Assembly: GCA_937974845.1 (NCBI GenBank)
Contig: CALJVC010000125.1
Location: forward strand, 1-6,802
Direction: 5' to 3'
Origin: an uncultured Pseudogracilibacillus sp.
Lineage (GTDB): Bacteria > Bacillota > Bacilli > Bacillales > Amphibacillaceae
Length of the DNA stretch: 6,802 nt
Below the pieces are notes generated by a model that saw only the letters and a list, made by a program, of their open reading frames with translations, did not search any database and was not told the DNA's origin. This document shows, piece after piece, positions 1 through 5,415 of the stretch. A program made the position numbers and the translations under genes. The first letter of the stretch is position 1. Every line of letters starts with the position of its first letter.

Positions 1-136
1 GCGGAAGATTTCGGCTCGGACACTAACACACTTAAACTATATCCTTTCCTAGAATGACTGACGAACATTTTTATATTCCGCAAAAATCTATCGAAATAAA
101 AGAAAGCGCTATAGCTTATTAAATAAGTTGCTTTCA
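1..136. other. left-edge intergenic sequence, possible gene end
   Basis: No gene can be supported here. On the + strand, frame 1 is open from the first base to a TGA at 55-57 and would encode an 18-residue tail ending LYPFLE, so it could be the 3' end of a gene that begins outside the window; an open run this short is expected by chance about four times in ten. No terminator follows it. On the - strand a GGAAAGGA-like site near 46-53 precedes possible GTG codons, so the start of a divergent gene is also conceivable. The rest is AT-rich. An inverted repeat GAAAGC (102-107) / GCTTTC (130-135) encloses CTTAT/ATAAG (115-119/123-127) but lacks a T-tract. Confidence 0.3.
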
Positions 137-165
137 TTGCAGGTTTCTTCTTTCGTCGTTATAGT
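137..165 (+). promoter_or_regulatory. sigma-A-type promoter for the AEC permease
   Basis: A TTGCAG hexamer (137-142) and a TATAGT hexamer (160-165) are separated by exactly 17 bases, matching the vegetative sigma-A consensus with four and five of six bases. Transcription would start near 172 and give a 5' leader of about 50 bases before the permease ATG. No operator-like palindrome overlaps it. Confidence 0.5.
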
Positions 166-222
166 ATATGTTGGATTAGATGTACACTGTTTTTTTCTTG
201 CTAGCTATTGGAGGCTCGATAA

Positions 223-1164
223 ATGGAAATGACAGCAGTTTTTCAGACCATTGCTTTAATTGGTCTGTTTATTTTCGTTGGCGCTCTTTTAGCCAGAACG
301 TATGAATTCAATGATCATACGCGTTCTTTATACATCACGCTTATTGTCAATGCAGGAATTCCTGCAATTATTTTATCCAGTATCTTTAACGTAGATATGT
401 CGCCGGAACGATTCCGATTAATCATTTTTGTCTTTATCGCTTCGATTACGATCAATGTTTTCGGTATTGGCCTCGGTTATTTAATTGCTCATCTAGCCTA
501 TCCGGATTCCAAACATAAAAATGAACTCGCCGTCCTCTCTGGTTTAGGCAATACTGGTTTTATCGGGATTCCCCTCTGCGCTGTCCTCTTCGGACCTGAG
601 GGGGCCTTGTATGCTGCTATCTTTGACGCTGGGGTGGACTTTACGATTTGGACAGTGGCTGCTTTCTTACTCCAGGAAAAGCGCTCTTTCCATCCTTCGA
701 TGTTACGACAAATGATCAACGTTCCGATAATTGCTATCGTCTTTGGTTTAACTGCGGCCTTCTTCCAAGTAAAACCACCGCAAGTCTTCATTAATTTATT
801 CGACTCTTTAGCGGGGCTAGCCGCTCCTTTAGCCATGTTTTACGTCGGAACAATAATCGTAAACTTGCAACGGTCCCGGGTCGGTGGTTTGGCACGGAAA
901 ATGTGGATACCGCTTCTTGTCAAACTCTTTGTCGTTCCTTTAACTGTCATGTTTTTCGTCCGTTGGATCAATACCGAAATCGTCGTCATTCATACGCTAG
1001 TCATCCAATCGATGATGCCGACGATTACTTTAGCGTCGATTTTATTTGCTAAGTTTTCAAAAAACGAAGAAATGGGAGCAATGACGACCGTCGTCTCTAC
1101 CCTTATCGCCCTACTTACAATTCCGATAATGATTTATCTCGTCAATATTCTCGTTCCCCAGTAA
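223..1164 (+). CDS. AEC-family (auxin efflux carrier-like) permease
   Basis: This 313-residue integral membrane protein belongs to the AEC family of bacterial permeases, which are secondary transporters; characterised bacterial relatives move small organic acids such as malate or malonate, but the substrate here cannot be read from sequence. The usual family features are present: ten hydrophobic segments in two halves, an IVNAGIPAII stretch near residues 41-50, GNTGFIGIPL at 109-118 (typical glycine/proline crossover motif), APLAMFYVGT at 201-210, and MPTITLASILFAKF at 265-278. Length is normal for the family (about 300-320). The ATG at 223 is chosen because ATTGGAGG (207-214) lies 8 bases upstream. 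The gene stands alone: its own promoter lies upstream and a strong terminator begins in its stop codon. There is no neighbouring catabolic gene or regulator to suggest a substrate. Family assignment is firm, transport role is inferred from the family. Confidence 0.9.
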   Translation: MEMTAVFQTIALIGLFIFVGALLARTYEFNDHTRSLYITLIVNAGIPAIILSSIFNVDMSPERFRLIIFVFIASITINVFGIGLGYLIAHLAYPDSKHKNELAVLSGLGNTGFIGIPLCAVLFGPEGALYAAIFDAGVDFTIWTVAAFLLQEKRSFHPSMLRQMINVPIIAIVFGLTAAFFQVKPPQVFINLFDSLAGLAAPLAMFYVGTIIVNLQRSRVGGLARKMWIPLLVKLFVVPLTVMFFVRWINTEIVVIHTLVIQSMMPTITLASILFAKFSKNEEMGAMTTVVSTLIALLTIPIMIYLVNILVPQ

Positions 1165-1197
1165 AGCAATCGATATAAGTTCGATTGCTTCTTTTTT
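1164..1197 (+). terminator. intrinsic terminator after the AEC permease
   Basis: A perfect 10-base stem (1164-1173 with 1181-1190, AAGCAATCGA/TCGATTGCTT) with a 7-base loop is followed by C and six T residues (1192-1197). The stem starts on the last base of the permease stop codon, so the permease is transcribed as a single-gene unit. Confidence 0.9.
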
Positions 1198-1262
1198 ACT
1201 ATAAGGTTACAAAAAATAACAATTTTAAGCAAAATGTAAACAAATTCTCCTGAATTTTCCGT

Positions 1263-1268
1263 TATAAT
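1263..1268 (+). promoter_or_regulatory. possible -10 element for the lipoprotein gene
   Basis: A perfect TATAAT lies between the permease terminator and the lipoprotein gene, giving a leader of about 60 bases. The sequence 17-19 bases upstream (around 1238-1245) has no convincing TTGACA-like element, so either the promoter is weak, needs an activator, or the hexamer is chance in AT-rich DNA. A second TATAGT at 1320-1325 is too close to the ribosome binding site to be useful. Confidence 0.35.
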
Positions 1269-1330
1269 AAACATAACTTTAATCAATTTCGAACGAGTTA
1301 AAAACCTCCCTTCGACGAGTATAGTAAAAC

Positions 1331-1335
1331 GGAGA
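1331..1335 (+). promoter_or_regulatory. ribosome binding site that decides the lipoprotein start
   Basis: GGAGA at 1331-1335 sits 9 bases before the ATG at 1345 and directly abuts the in-frame GTG at 1336. Normal Shine-Dalgarno spacing therefore selects the ATG and rules against the GTG three codons earlier. Confidence 0.65.
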
Positions 1336-1344
1336 GTGAATGAA

Positions 1345-1854
1345 ATGAGGCTTTCTATTTTTTTGTTGCTTACATTACTCTTTCTTAGCGGTTGTAGCTT
1401 TGGAAAAGAGCAAGCTCCCGACCTGCATGGATATGTCCTTGAGGAAAAAGATTCACAAATTATTGTCGTCAGTAAAAATGCCAACGATTATAGCGCCCAG
1501 GGTGGAGTGAAACAATTTTACGATGCGATTTTATTAGACCGGGTACCGGAGCATGTCGAGGTCGGTCAAGAAGTCAAAGTATGGTATAAAGGAGAGATTG
1601 AAGAAAGTTACCCTGCATGTGGTTCAATCAAACATATCGAAGTCGTCGAAAACGAACAGCCTTCGGAGGCTAGCCTGCATCCGCAGGAAGTAGTACAACA
1701 GGCCTTGGAAAAAATAAATATCGAGTATATGGTCGCCATCACCGATGTACTATATAATGAAGAAACAGAATCCTGGACCGTCACCTACCGGCCGATTAGC
1801 TTGTTCAACGATGATAAGGAGCGCCTGCAAACGATTCATATACCTGATCCGTAA
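1345..1854 (+). CDS. DUF3221-like lipoprotein
   Basis: This is a 169-residue secreted lipoprotein of unknown function. The N-terminus is a classic lipoprotein signal: M-R, a hydrophobic core to residue 13, then the lipobox LSGC with the lipidated Cys at 17, so the mature protein should be anchored to the outer face of the membrane. Residues about 28-101 resemble the DUF3221 domain seen in many small Bacillus lipoproteins: HGYVLE, a beta-rich stretch with IIVVS, then VEVGQEVKVWYKGEIEESYP at 71-90, which carries the family's G-x-x-V-x-V-W and S-Y-P pattern. Residues 112-169 (HPQEVVQQALEK, ITDVLY, SWTVTYRP) form an extra C-terminal region I cannot assign; it looks like a small alpha/beta unit. 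The gene is flanked by terminators on both sides, so it has no operon partner. The start is the ATG preceded by GGAGA 9 bases upstream; a GTG at 1336 would add three residues but has no room for a ribosome site. No enzymatic residues are recognisable. Confidence 0.8.
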   Translation: MRLSIFLLLTLLFLSGCSFGKEQAPDLHGYVLEEKDSQIIVVSKNANDYSAQGGVKQFYDAILLDRVPEHVEVGQEVKVWYKGEIEESYPACGSIKHIEVVENEQPSEASLHPQEVVQQALEKINIEYMVAITDVLYNEETESWTVTYRPISLFNDDKERLQTIHIPDP

Positions 1855-1861
1855 ACTTATT

Positions 1862-1887
1862 GGGAAGGCTAGACCTTCCCTTTTTTT
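1862..1887 (+). terminator. intrinsic terminator after the lipoprotein gene
   Basis: GGGAAGG (1862-1868) pairs perfectly with CCTTCCC (1874-1880) around a 5-base loop and runs directly into seven T residues (1881-1887). It begins 8 bases after the lipoprotein stop codon and insulates the downstream gene. Confidence 0.92.
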
Positions 1888-2059
1888 CTTCGTTAATTTG
1901 TGGAAATCCCCTCCACATCCTAGTTAAAAACTCTTGAATTGAAGCATAGATTTCAAAAAGCTTCCTATGCCTTTTCACTCTCGCTTCAACCGTTTATTAA
2001 ACTTACTTTTATAGCCCTAAACCACTCCTGACTTTTCTCCTATATTTAGACAAAGTCCG
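1888..2059. other. gene-free spacer upstream of the ATPase-like gene's control region
   Basis: I see no gene in this AT-rich stretch on either strand. It holds only weak inverted repeats, such as GTGGA/TCCAC around 1900-1916 and GCATAG (1944-1949) with CTATGC (1965-1970), none with a T-tract. Together with the promoter, operator and leader to its right, it makes up a 440-base interval without a supported reading frame. Confidence 0.4.
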
Positions 2060-2105
2060 TCACAAAATGTGTCTATTTGACGAAAGTTGTTTGTCTTTTT
2101 TGTGA
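2060..2105. promoter_or_regulatory. candidate operator: split 8-base inverted repeat
   Basis: TCACAAAA (2060-2067) and its exact reverse complement TTTTGTGA (2098-2105) flank the -35 hexamer; the left arm is upstream of the promoter and the right arm lies in its 17-base spacer, where a bound protein would block or modulate RNA polymerase. The left arm also forms a local CACA-AAA-TGTG dyad (2061-2071). TTTGTGAA-type elements resemble ResD and Rex recognition sequences of Bacillus, which respond to oxygen or redox state; that link is inference from a short motif only. Confidence 0.35.
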
Positions 2106-2119
2106 ACATCTAGTATAAT
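2091..2119 (+). promoter_or_regulatory. sigma-A-type promoter for the ATPase-like gene
   Basis: TTGTCT (2091-2096) and a perfect TATAAT (2114-2119) are 17 bases apart, a near-consensus vegetative promoter. Transcription should start near 2126, giving an unusually long leader of about 170 bases before the first in-frame ATG at 2297. Confidence 0.65.
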
Positions 2120-2125
2120 GGTTGT

Positions 2126-2296
2126 CAATTATTAGGCTGGGTCCCTGCTATAGATCGACTTAGCCCTTTGAAGAACAGTCCCTTAGTCTAGAAAAAGTAA
2201 GCACTTGTACGATTGGTCACTCGGATGATTTTGTCATAAAGGAGGAAAAGTCCTTTAAGGGTTTATATCACCTGCCCTTATAGGAATACAAACACT
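2126..2296 (+). promoter_or_regulatory. long structured 5' leader of the ATPase-like gene
   Basis: The leader can fold into at least three hairpins. GGCTGGGTC (2135-2143) pairs with GACTTAGCC (2157-2165) over nine positions using two G-U pairs. AAAGGA (2238-2243) pairs with TCCTTT (2251-2256), and TAAGGG (2256-2261) pairs with CCCTTA (2275-2280). The TAAGGG segment could instead pair with an identical CCCTTA at 2182-2187, so alternative folds are possible. I do not recognise a known riboswitch, T-box or metal-sensing element, and no stem carries a T-tract, so an attenuator is not evident. A regulatory role is inference. Confidence 0.35.
2238..2245 (+). promoter_or_regulatory. orphan Shine-Dalgarno sequence with no start codon
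   Basis: AAAGGAGG is the best ribosome binding site in this region, yet no ATG, GTG or TTG follows within 15 bases; the next in-frame ATG is 51 bases away at 2297. Its AAAGGA half is paired with TCCTTT (2251-2256) in a small hairpin. It overlaps the TAA (2237-2239) that closes the upstream reading frame. It may be a relic of a lost start, a ribosome standby site, or chance. Confidence 0.4.
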
Positions 2297-4462
2297 ATGG
2301 CGAAACAAAAACGAACAAAATTCCTCTATCCCTTTAATGAACGTCCCTTTAGCAAAGGTAAAAAAGCTAAGGAAAAAAGGGATGGAAAAAAGTATAGCGT
2401 CCTTTTTTCTCGAGGGCAGAAGCAATATCTTCCCCTTTCCTCTGGGGATGGTAGGGGGACGTTTTTTACCGAACGATCTAATCGTTCCTGGAAGCCGAAG
2501 GGCTGTTTTCTTTTCGAAGGTTTTCTCACTTATCCCTCCCATCGGTATATAGGAGGAGCTTGTTTAGATACTGGACCTTATTGGACGAAGGGAAGGAGGT
2601 TGCGCTTCCTTCTAGCCTTGAGTCTATGGTTAGTCGGTCTCTTTCTTTTTATTCAAGAGTCAGCTGGGGCGCCTACTTATGCGACCCTGGCTTTTATGCT
2701 TGCTACAGTGATTGGTGCTTATGATTTTTTCCGTTCTTCTTTACTCGATTTACGGAAAGGAAGGCCTAACTTACGTAGCTTTTTATTTTTACCCTTTCTC
2801 GCACTCGTCATCCTTGGTTACTGGAAGGAATCGGCCCTCTTTGTACTTTTATCAATGGTAAACGAAGCGATTGAAAGGATGACGCTCGCCTTCACTCGAA
2901 AGACAAGCAAGAGCCCTTCCCCTTCGATCCCTGAAGAAGTACTAGCCGTGAAAAAAGATGGGCTACAATCCATACCGCTTAAAAAAGTACAACGAGGGGA
3001 AAGGATTCGTATAGCAAAGGGGGAAGTCATTCCGCTCGATGGACAGGTATTAAACGATCAGGCCGTTCTCGATTGGCAACCTATCCTAGGCATCGGCAAG
3101 CCAAAGAAGAGTAAACGAGGAGAAGTCGCTTTAGCTGGCGCTATTAACCTAGGGGAAGCTATAGACCTTCTTGTCGAAAGGCCGGCAAGGGAATCCCGCT
3201 ACCTCGAACTCCAAGCCTTTATAGCCGAAGCCGAGGCGACAGAGCCACCGGTTTTACAATTCGTTAAAAATTTAATGGTCTATTTTTCCCCCGTTCTCGT
3301 TTTCTTAACCTTATCGATGGCGGTTCTACCACCTCTAGTAATTGGAGCGAATTGGTCGCCATGGATTTATACGGCCTTAGCTATATATATCGTAGCCCAG
3401 CCGTGTATTCTATTAATGGCCACTCCCCTTCCCTTTCAACTCGCCTTAACCCGAAGTAGGGAACGGGGTATTCTCTTGAAAAATACGAAAGTTCTGGAGG
3501 AGTTGCACCGGCTTCAAAGTATCGCCTTCGATCCGAAAGGAAGCCTTACCCACGGGGAATTGTCCCTTACGGAAATTGTGGCAGAGAAGGGGAAAACTGA
3601 GGAGGACTTAATCGCCCTTGCCCTTGCGGTTTTCCAGGCCTTTCCTCACCCCGCTTTACCAGCCTTAGATAAGCTGGCAAAAGAAAGAAACATACGACCG
3701 TTTAAGGCTGAACAGCATGAACAAAAGAAGGAAAATTGCTATTCCGCAAAGATTGGCGGTAAGAAATATGAGGTAATTAACTTGCAGGAGCTTTCCCCTA
3801 GCAAGCAACGAACTCTAGGCCTTGAGGAAAGGATGGCTAGTTTAGAAAAAGAGATAAAGAGTCTCTGGGGAGTATTTTCCGAAGAAGAATATCTCGGCTT
3901 TTTTGCGCTAGAGGATCCCTTACGGCAGGAAAGTAAGGACGCCCTAAGGCGACTTAGACGGACTGGGGTGAAAAAGTTTTTCATTCTGACGGAAGATGAG
4001 GAAGGTACTAGTAAAGCCCTTGCCGAAGCGCTCGGGATCCAAGATGTTTATGCTACGCTTACGGTGGAGGAAAAAATGCTCCTCCTCGACCGGCTATTAA
4101 ACAAGCATTCCTGTATCGGTTTTATTCGTTCGACCACTGAAGTAAAGAGCCGGAACCTCGAAGAACATGGAGCCCTACAGATACTTACCGGCCTACCGAA
4201 AGATGGGCAAGTTCCCAGCTTTGCCGATATCGTCTTTTTGCAAGCTTCTTGGAGAGAACTGCCTTGGTTGATTACACTAAGTAAAAAAACAATGGCGACG
4301 GTAAAACGAAATATTTATGTCGTCTTTTCCTTAAAATTGTTTGCCCTTTTACTAGTTATCCCGAACGTTTTAACTGTCCCTACCGCCCTATGCATCGATT
4401 CTATAACCTACATGTATATTTACTGGAGTACAAAACAATTAACGAAGAAAATTCAAGACTAA
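2297..4462 (+). CDS. degenerate P1B-type (ZntA/CadA-like) metal ATPase homologue, probable pseudoenzyme
   Basis: This intact 721-residue reading frame has the full domain order of a zinc/cadmium-type P1B ATPase but altered catalytic motifs. Residues 1-101 are a basic extension with no heavy-metal-binding CxxC domain. Then come TM segments near 102-119, 127-145, 161-176 and 178-196; an A domain (about 215-320); TM5 (326-350); TM6 (355-380); P and N domains (about 400-665); TM7 (673-690) and TM8 (693-711). Against the family consensus, TGES is LGIG (264-267), the CPC metal site is QPC (368-370), DKTGT is DPKGS (412-416, Asp kept), TGD is TED (565-567), and GDGxND is absent (RSTTE around 611-615). 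Kept features are the HP pair (451-452), the ATLTVEEK Lys (593), and positions matching the TM7 Lys (680) and TM8 Asp (701) of ZntA. Hydrolysis and transport therefore look unlikely; a sensor, partner or scaffold role is inference. The start at 2297 has only a weak AGGAA 10 bases upstream, so the N-terminus is uncertain. The gene is flanked by its own promoter and terminator. Confidence 0.85.
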   Translation: MAKQKRTKFLYPFNERPFSKGKKAKEKRDGKKYSVLFSRGQKQYLPLSSGDGRGTFFTERSNRSWKPKGCFLFEGFLTYPSHRYIGGACLDTGPYWTKGRRLRFLLALSLWLVGLFLFIQESAGAPTYATLAFMLATVIGAYDFFRSSLLDLRKGRPNLRSFLFLPFLALVILGYWKESALFVLLSMVNEAIERMTLAFTRKTSKSPSPSIPEEVLAVKKDGLQSIPLKKVQRGERIRIAKGEVIPLDGQVLNDQAVLDWQPILGIGKPKKSKRGEVALAGAINLGEAIDLLVERPARESRYLELQAFIAEAEATEPPVLQFVKNLMVYFSPVLVFLTLSMAVLPPLVIGANWSPWIYTALAIYIVAQPCILLMATPLPFQLALTRSRERGILLKNTKVLEELHRLQSIAFDPKGSLTHGELSLTEIVAEKGKTEEDLIALALAVFQAFPHPALPALDKLAKERNIRPFKAEQHEQKKENCYSAKIGGKKYEVINLQELSPSKQRTLGLEERMASLEKEIKSLWGVFSEEEYLGFFALEDPLRQESKDALRRLRRTGVKKFFILTEDEEGTSKALAEALGIQDVYATLTVEEKMLLLDRLLNKHSCIGFIRSTTEVKSRNLEEHGALQILTGLPKDGQVPSFADIVFLQASWRELPWLITLSKKTMATVKRNIYVVFSLKLFALLLVIPNVLTVPTALCIDSITYMYIYWSTKQLTKKIQD

Positions 4463-4490
4463 GCCGAAATCCTTTTATAAGAAAGAAGCT

Positions 4491-4520
4491 AGAAACAGGT
4501 AACTACCTGTTTCTTTTTTT
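4491..4520 (+). terminator. intrinsic terminator after the ATPase-like gene
   Basis: GAAACAGGT (4492-4500) pairs with ACCTGTTTC (4505-4513) around a 4-base loop, extended by an A-T pair outside, and is followed by seven T residues (4514-4520). It lies about 30 bases after the stop codon and separates this gene from the coat protein gene. Confidence 0.92.
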
Positions 4521-4581
4521 ATGACAAAATTTTACTCGTATGTATGGGAAAGCTTCTGAAAAGGATTGGGAAGCATGTAGA

Positions 4582-4595
4582 ATTTCCCGGGAAAT
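4582..4595. repeat. perfect 14-base palindrome upstream of the coat gene
   Basis: ATTTCCCGGGAAAT reads the same on both strands. It has no T-tract and no loop, so it is more like a dimeric protein-binding site than a terminator. It lies about 80 bases upstream of the sigma-K-like promoter, far for a repressor but possible for an activator. No known binding consensus was recognised. Confidence 0.4.
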
Positions 4596-4601
4596 AGTAG
4601 A

Positions 4602-4637
4602 TATTTTTCTTACTAGGTAGTACCCTATTTTTCTTAC
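4602..4637 (+). repeat. 12-base direct repeat upstream of the coat gene promoter
   Basis: TATTTTTCTTAC occurs exactly twice, at 4602-4613 and 4626-4637, 24 bases apart start to start, which places both copies on nearly the same helical face with about two turns between them. Between and overlapping them on the - strand (4619-4630) is AAATAGGGTACT, one mismatch from the GerE consensus RWWTRGGYNNYY. GerE activates late coat genes in B. subtilis, so binding here would fit, but this is motif-level inference. Confidence 0.45.
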
Positions 4638-4653
4638 AACTAGACGATGGTAC

Positions 4654-4682
4654 AACCCTCTAAGAGAAAAAGACATAGAGTA
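4654..4682 (+). promoter_or_regulatory. sigma-K-like late sporulation promoter
   Basis: CATAGAGTA (4674-4682) matches the sigma-K -10 pattern CATAnnnTA exactly, and AACC (4654-4657) provides the short AC-type -35 element 16 bases upstream. There is no good sigma-A promoter nearby. Transcription would start near 4688, about 35 bases before the coat gene start, consistent with expression in the mother cell late in sporulation. Confidence 0.6.
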
Positions 4683-4723
4683 ATAGTGAAATAAGGAATT
4701 TCAAGAGAGGAGTTGTTTAAACA

Positions 4724-5332
4724 ATGAGTTGTAGAAGAACTTACGGTAGTGCTCCCGCTACCCAAGCATCAACCCATTGTGTCATTAGTACTGTAAAGAA
4801 GATTTTAGAGGCTCAAAATCAGGTGACTCAAGGAGGAGGAGACTGTCTCACGAGCTGTGACCAATCGATCCGGGACTTACTTTCCGGCCCGAGCTATCAG
4901 CCGACCCGCCCTACTACTATTCCCTTCATGCTATACAGCAAGGATTGCAATAAGCCTTTCTTTGGAAGTGGCTTCTGCGTCAACAACAATGGCGAGCTAA
5001 TCTGTATGGAATCTCCGGTTTTCCGGGTGAAAAACTTTTCTAAAGGTAGTAACAACTGTGCTGTCTTAGAATTACTCACGCCTGCTATCACTCAAGATGA
5101 CAATGACGATGAGGCTCCAGATGAGAACGGTGATGCCGGCGGCGAAGAAGCAATAAATATAAACGGCAACTGTCTTTCCCTTTGCAGTTACTTTGGCACC
5201 GAATCCTTCAGTAACTTCGAAGCAACAGGAATTTGTATTACAGTCGACCTAAACTGCTTCTGCGGTATTTCTTGCTTACCGGCAATTACTCCTGTCACGA
5301 ACTACGGCAATACAACCGCACGCTTCTTCTAA
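4724..5332 (+). CDS. CotY/CotZ-family spore coat (crust/exosporium) protein
   Basis: This 202-residue cysteine-rich protein belongs to the CotY/CotZ/ExsY family, which self-assembles into the disulfide-linked outermost spore layer (crust or exosporium basal layer). Diagnostic stretches are THCVISTVKKILEAQ near 17-31, DCLTSC at 40-45, IPFMLYSKD at 66-74, the PVFRVKNF strand at 98-105, and the signature CITVDLNCFCGISCL at 171-185. Fourteen cysteines are present (including 3, 19, 41, 45, 75, 85, 94, 112, 150, 154, 171, 178, 180, 184). It is longer than the B. subtilis proteins (about 150-160 residues), mainly because of an acidic, flexible insertion at about 124-148 (QDDNDDEAPDEN and following) placed between the central and C-terminal cysteine regions. 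AGAGGAG (4706-4712) lies 11 bases before the ATG. Unlike B. subtilis, where cotY and cotZ sit with cotVWX, this gene is alone between two terminators. A sigma-K-like promoter fits late mother-cell expression. CotY and CotZ cannot be told apart here, so no symbol is given. Confidence 0.92.
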   Translation: MSCRRTYGSAPATQASTHCVISTVKKILEAQNQVTQGGGDCLTSCDQSIRDLLSGPSYQPTRPTTIPFMLYSKDCNKPFFGSGFCVNNNGELICMESPVFRVKNFSKGSNNCAVLELLTPAITQDDNDDEAPDENGDAGGEEAININGNCLSLCSYFGTESFSNFEATGICITVDLNCFCGISCLPAITPVTNYGNTTARFF

Positions 5333-5369
5333 GTCTTTCACTAAGTTCGCGCACGTTCCCCATTATATG

Positions 5370-5413
5370 AAAAAATGAGGCTGGGTTTGGTAGATCAACC
5401 CAGCCTTTTTTTT
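5370..5413. terminator. bidirectional terminator between convergent genes
   Basis: A perfect 9-base stem, GGCTGGGTT (5379-5387) with AACCCAGCC (5397-5405), carries eight T residues on its right (5406-5413) and six A residues on its left (5370-5375), which read as T on the other strand. It serves both the coat gene, whose stop is about 46 bases to the left, and the SLAC1-type gene, whose stop is a few bases to the right. Confidence 0.92.
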
Positions 5414-5415
5414 AT

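Noticed and set aside
102..135. Hairpin GAAAGC/GCTTTC as a terminator of an upstream gene
   Set aside because: There is no T-tract after it on either strand and the stem is interrupted; it is weak in AT-rich DNA.
498..836. A 112-codon - strand frame inside the permease
   Set aside because: It is antisense to a well-supported membrane protein and has no features of its own.
1336..1344. GTG at 1336 as start of the lipoprotein
   Set aside because: The GGAGA ribosome site touches it, leaving no spacing, while the ATG at 1345 has 9 bases of spacing and gives a standard lipoprotein signal.
1134..1484. A 116-codon frame on the - strand across the permease/lipoprotein junction
   Set aside because: It runs through the permease terminator, the spacer and the lipoprotein signal sequence, with no Shine-Dalgarno and no protein-like composition.
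2135..2165. Similarity of the leader hairpin GGCTGGGTC to the terminator stem GGCTGGGTT at 5379
   Set aside because: Only eight bases are shared and GGCTGGG stems are common in Bacillus terminators; the leader copy lacks a T-tract.
2337..2552. A 71-codon + frame overlapping the N-terminus of the ATPase-like gene
   Set aside because: It has no ribosome binding site, no recognisable domain, and lies wholly inside a longer frame continuous with the ATPase core. It is most simply a shadow, although uncertainty about the ATPase start leaves a small chance it is real.
4521..4559. 12-codon open frame starting at ATG 4521 after the ATPase terminator
   Set aside because: The ATG directly follows the terminator T-tract, so it has no ribosome site and no promoter, and the peptide is too short to support.
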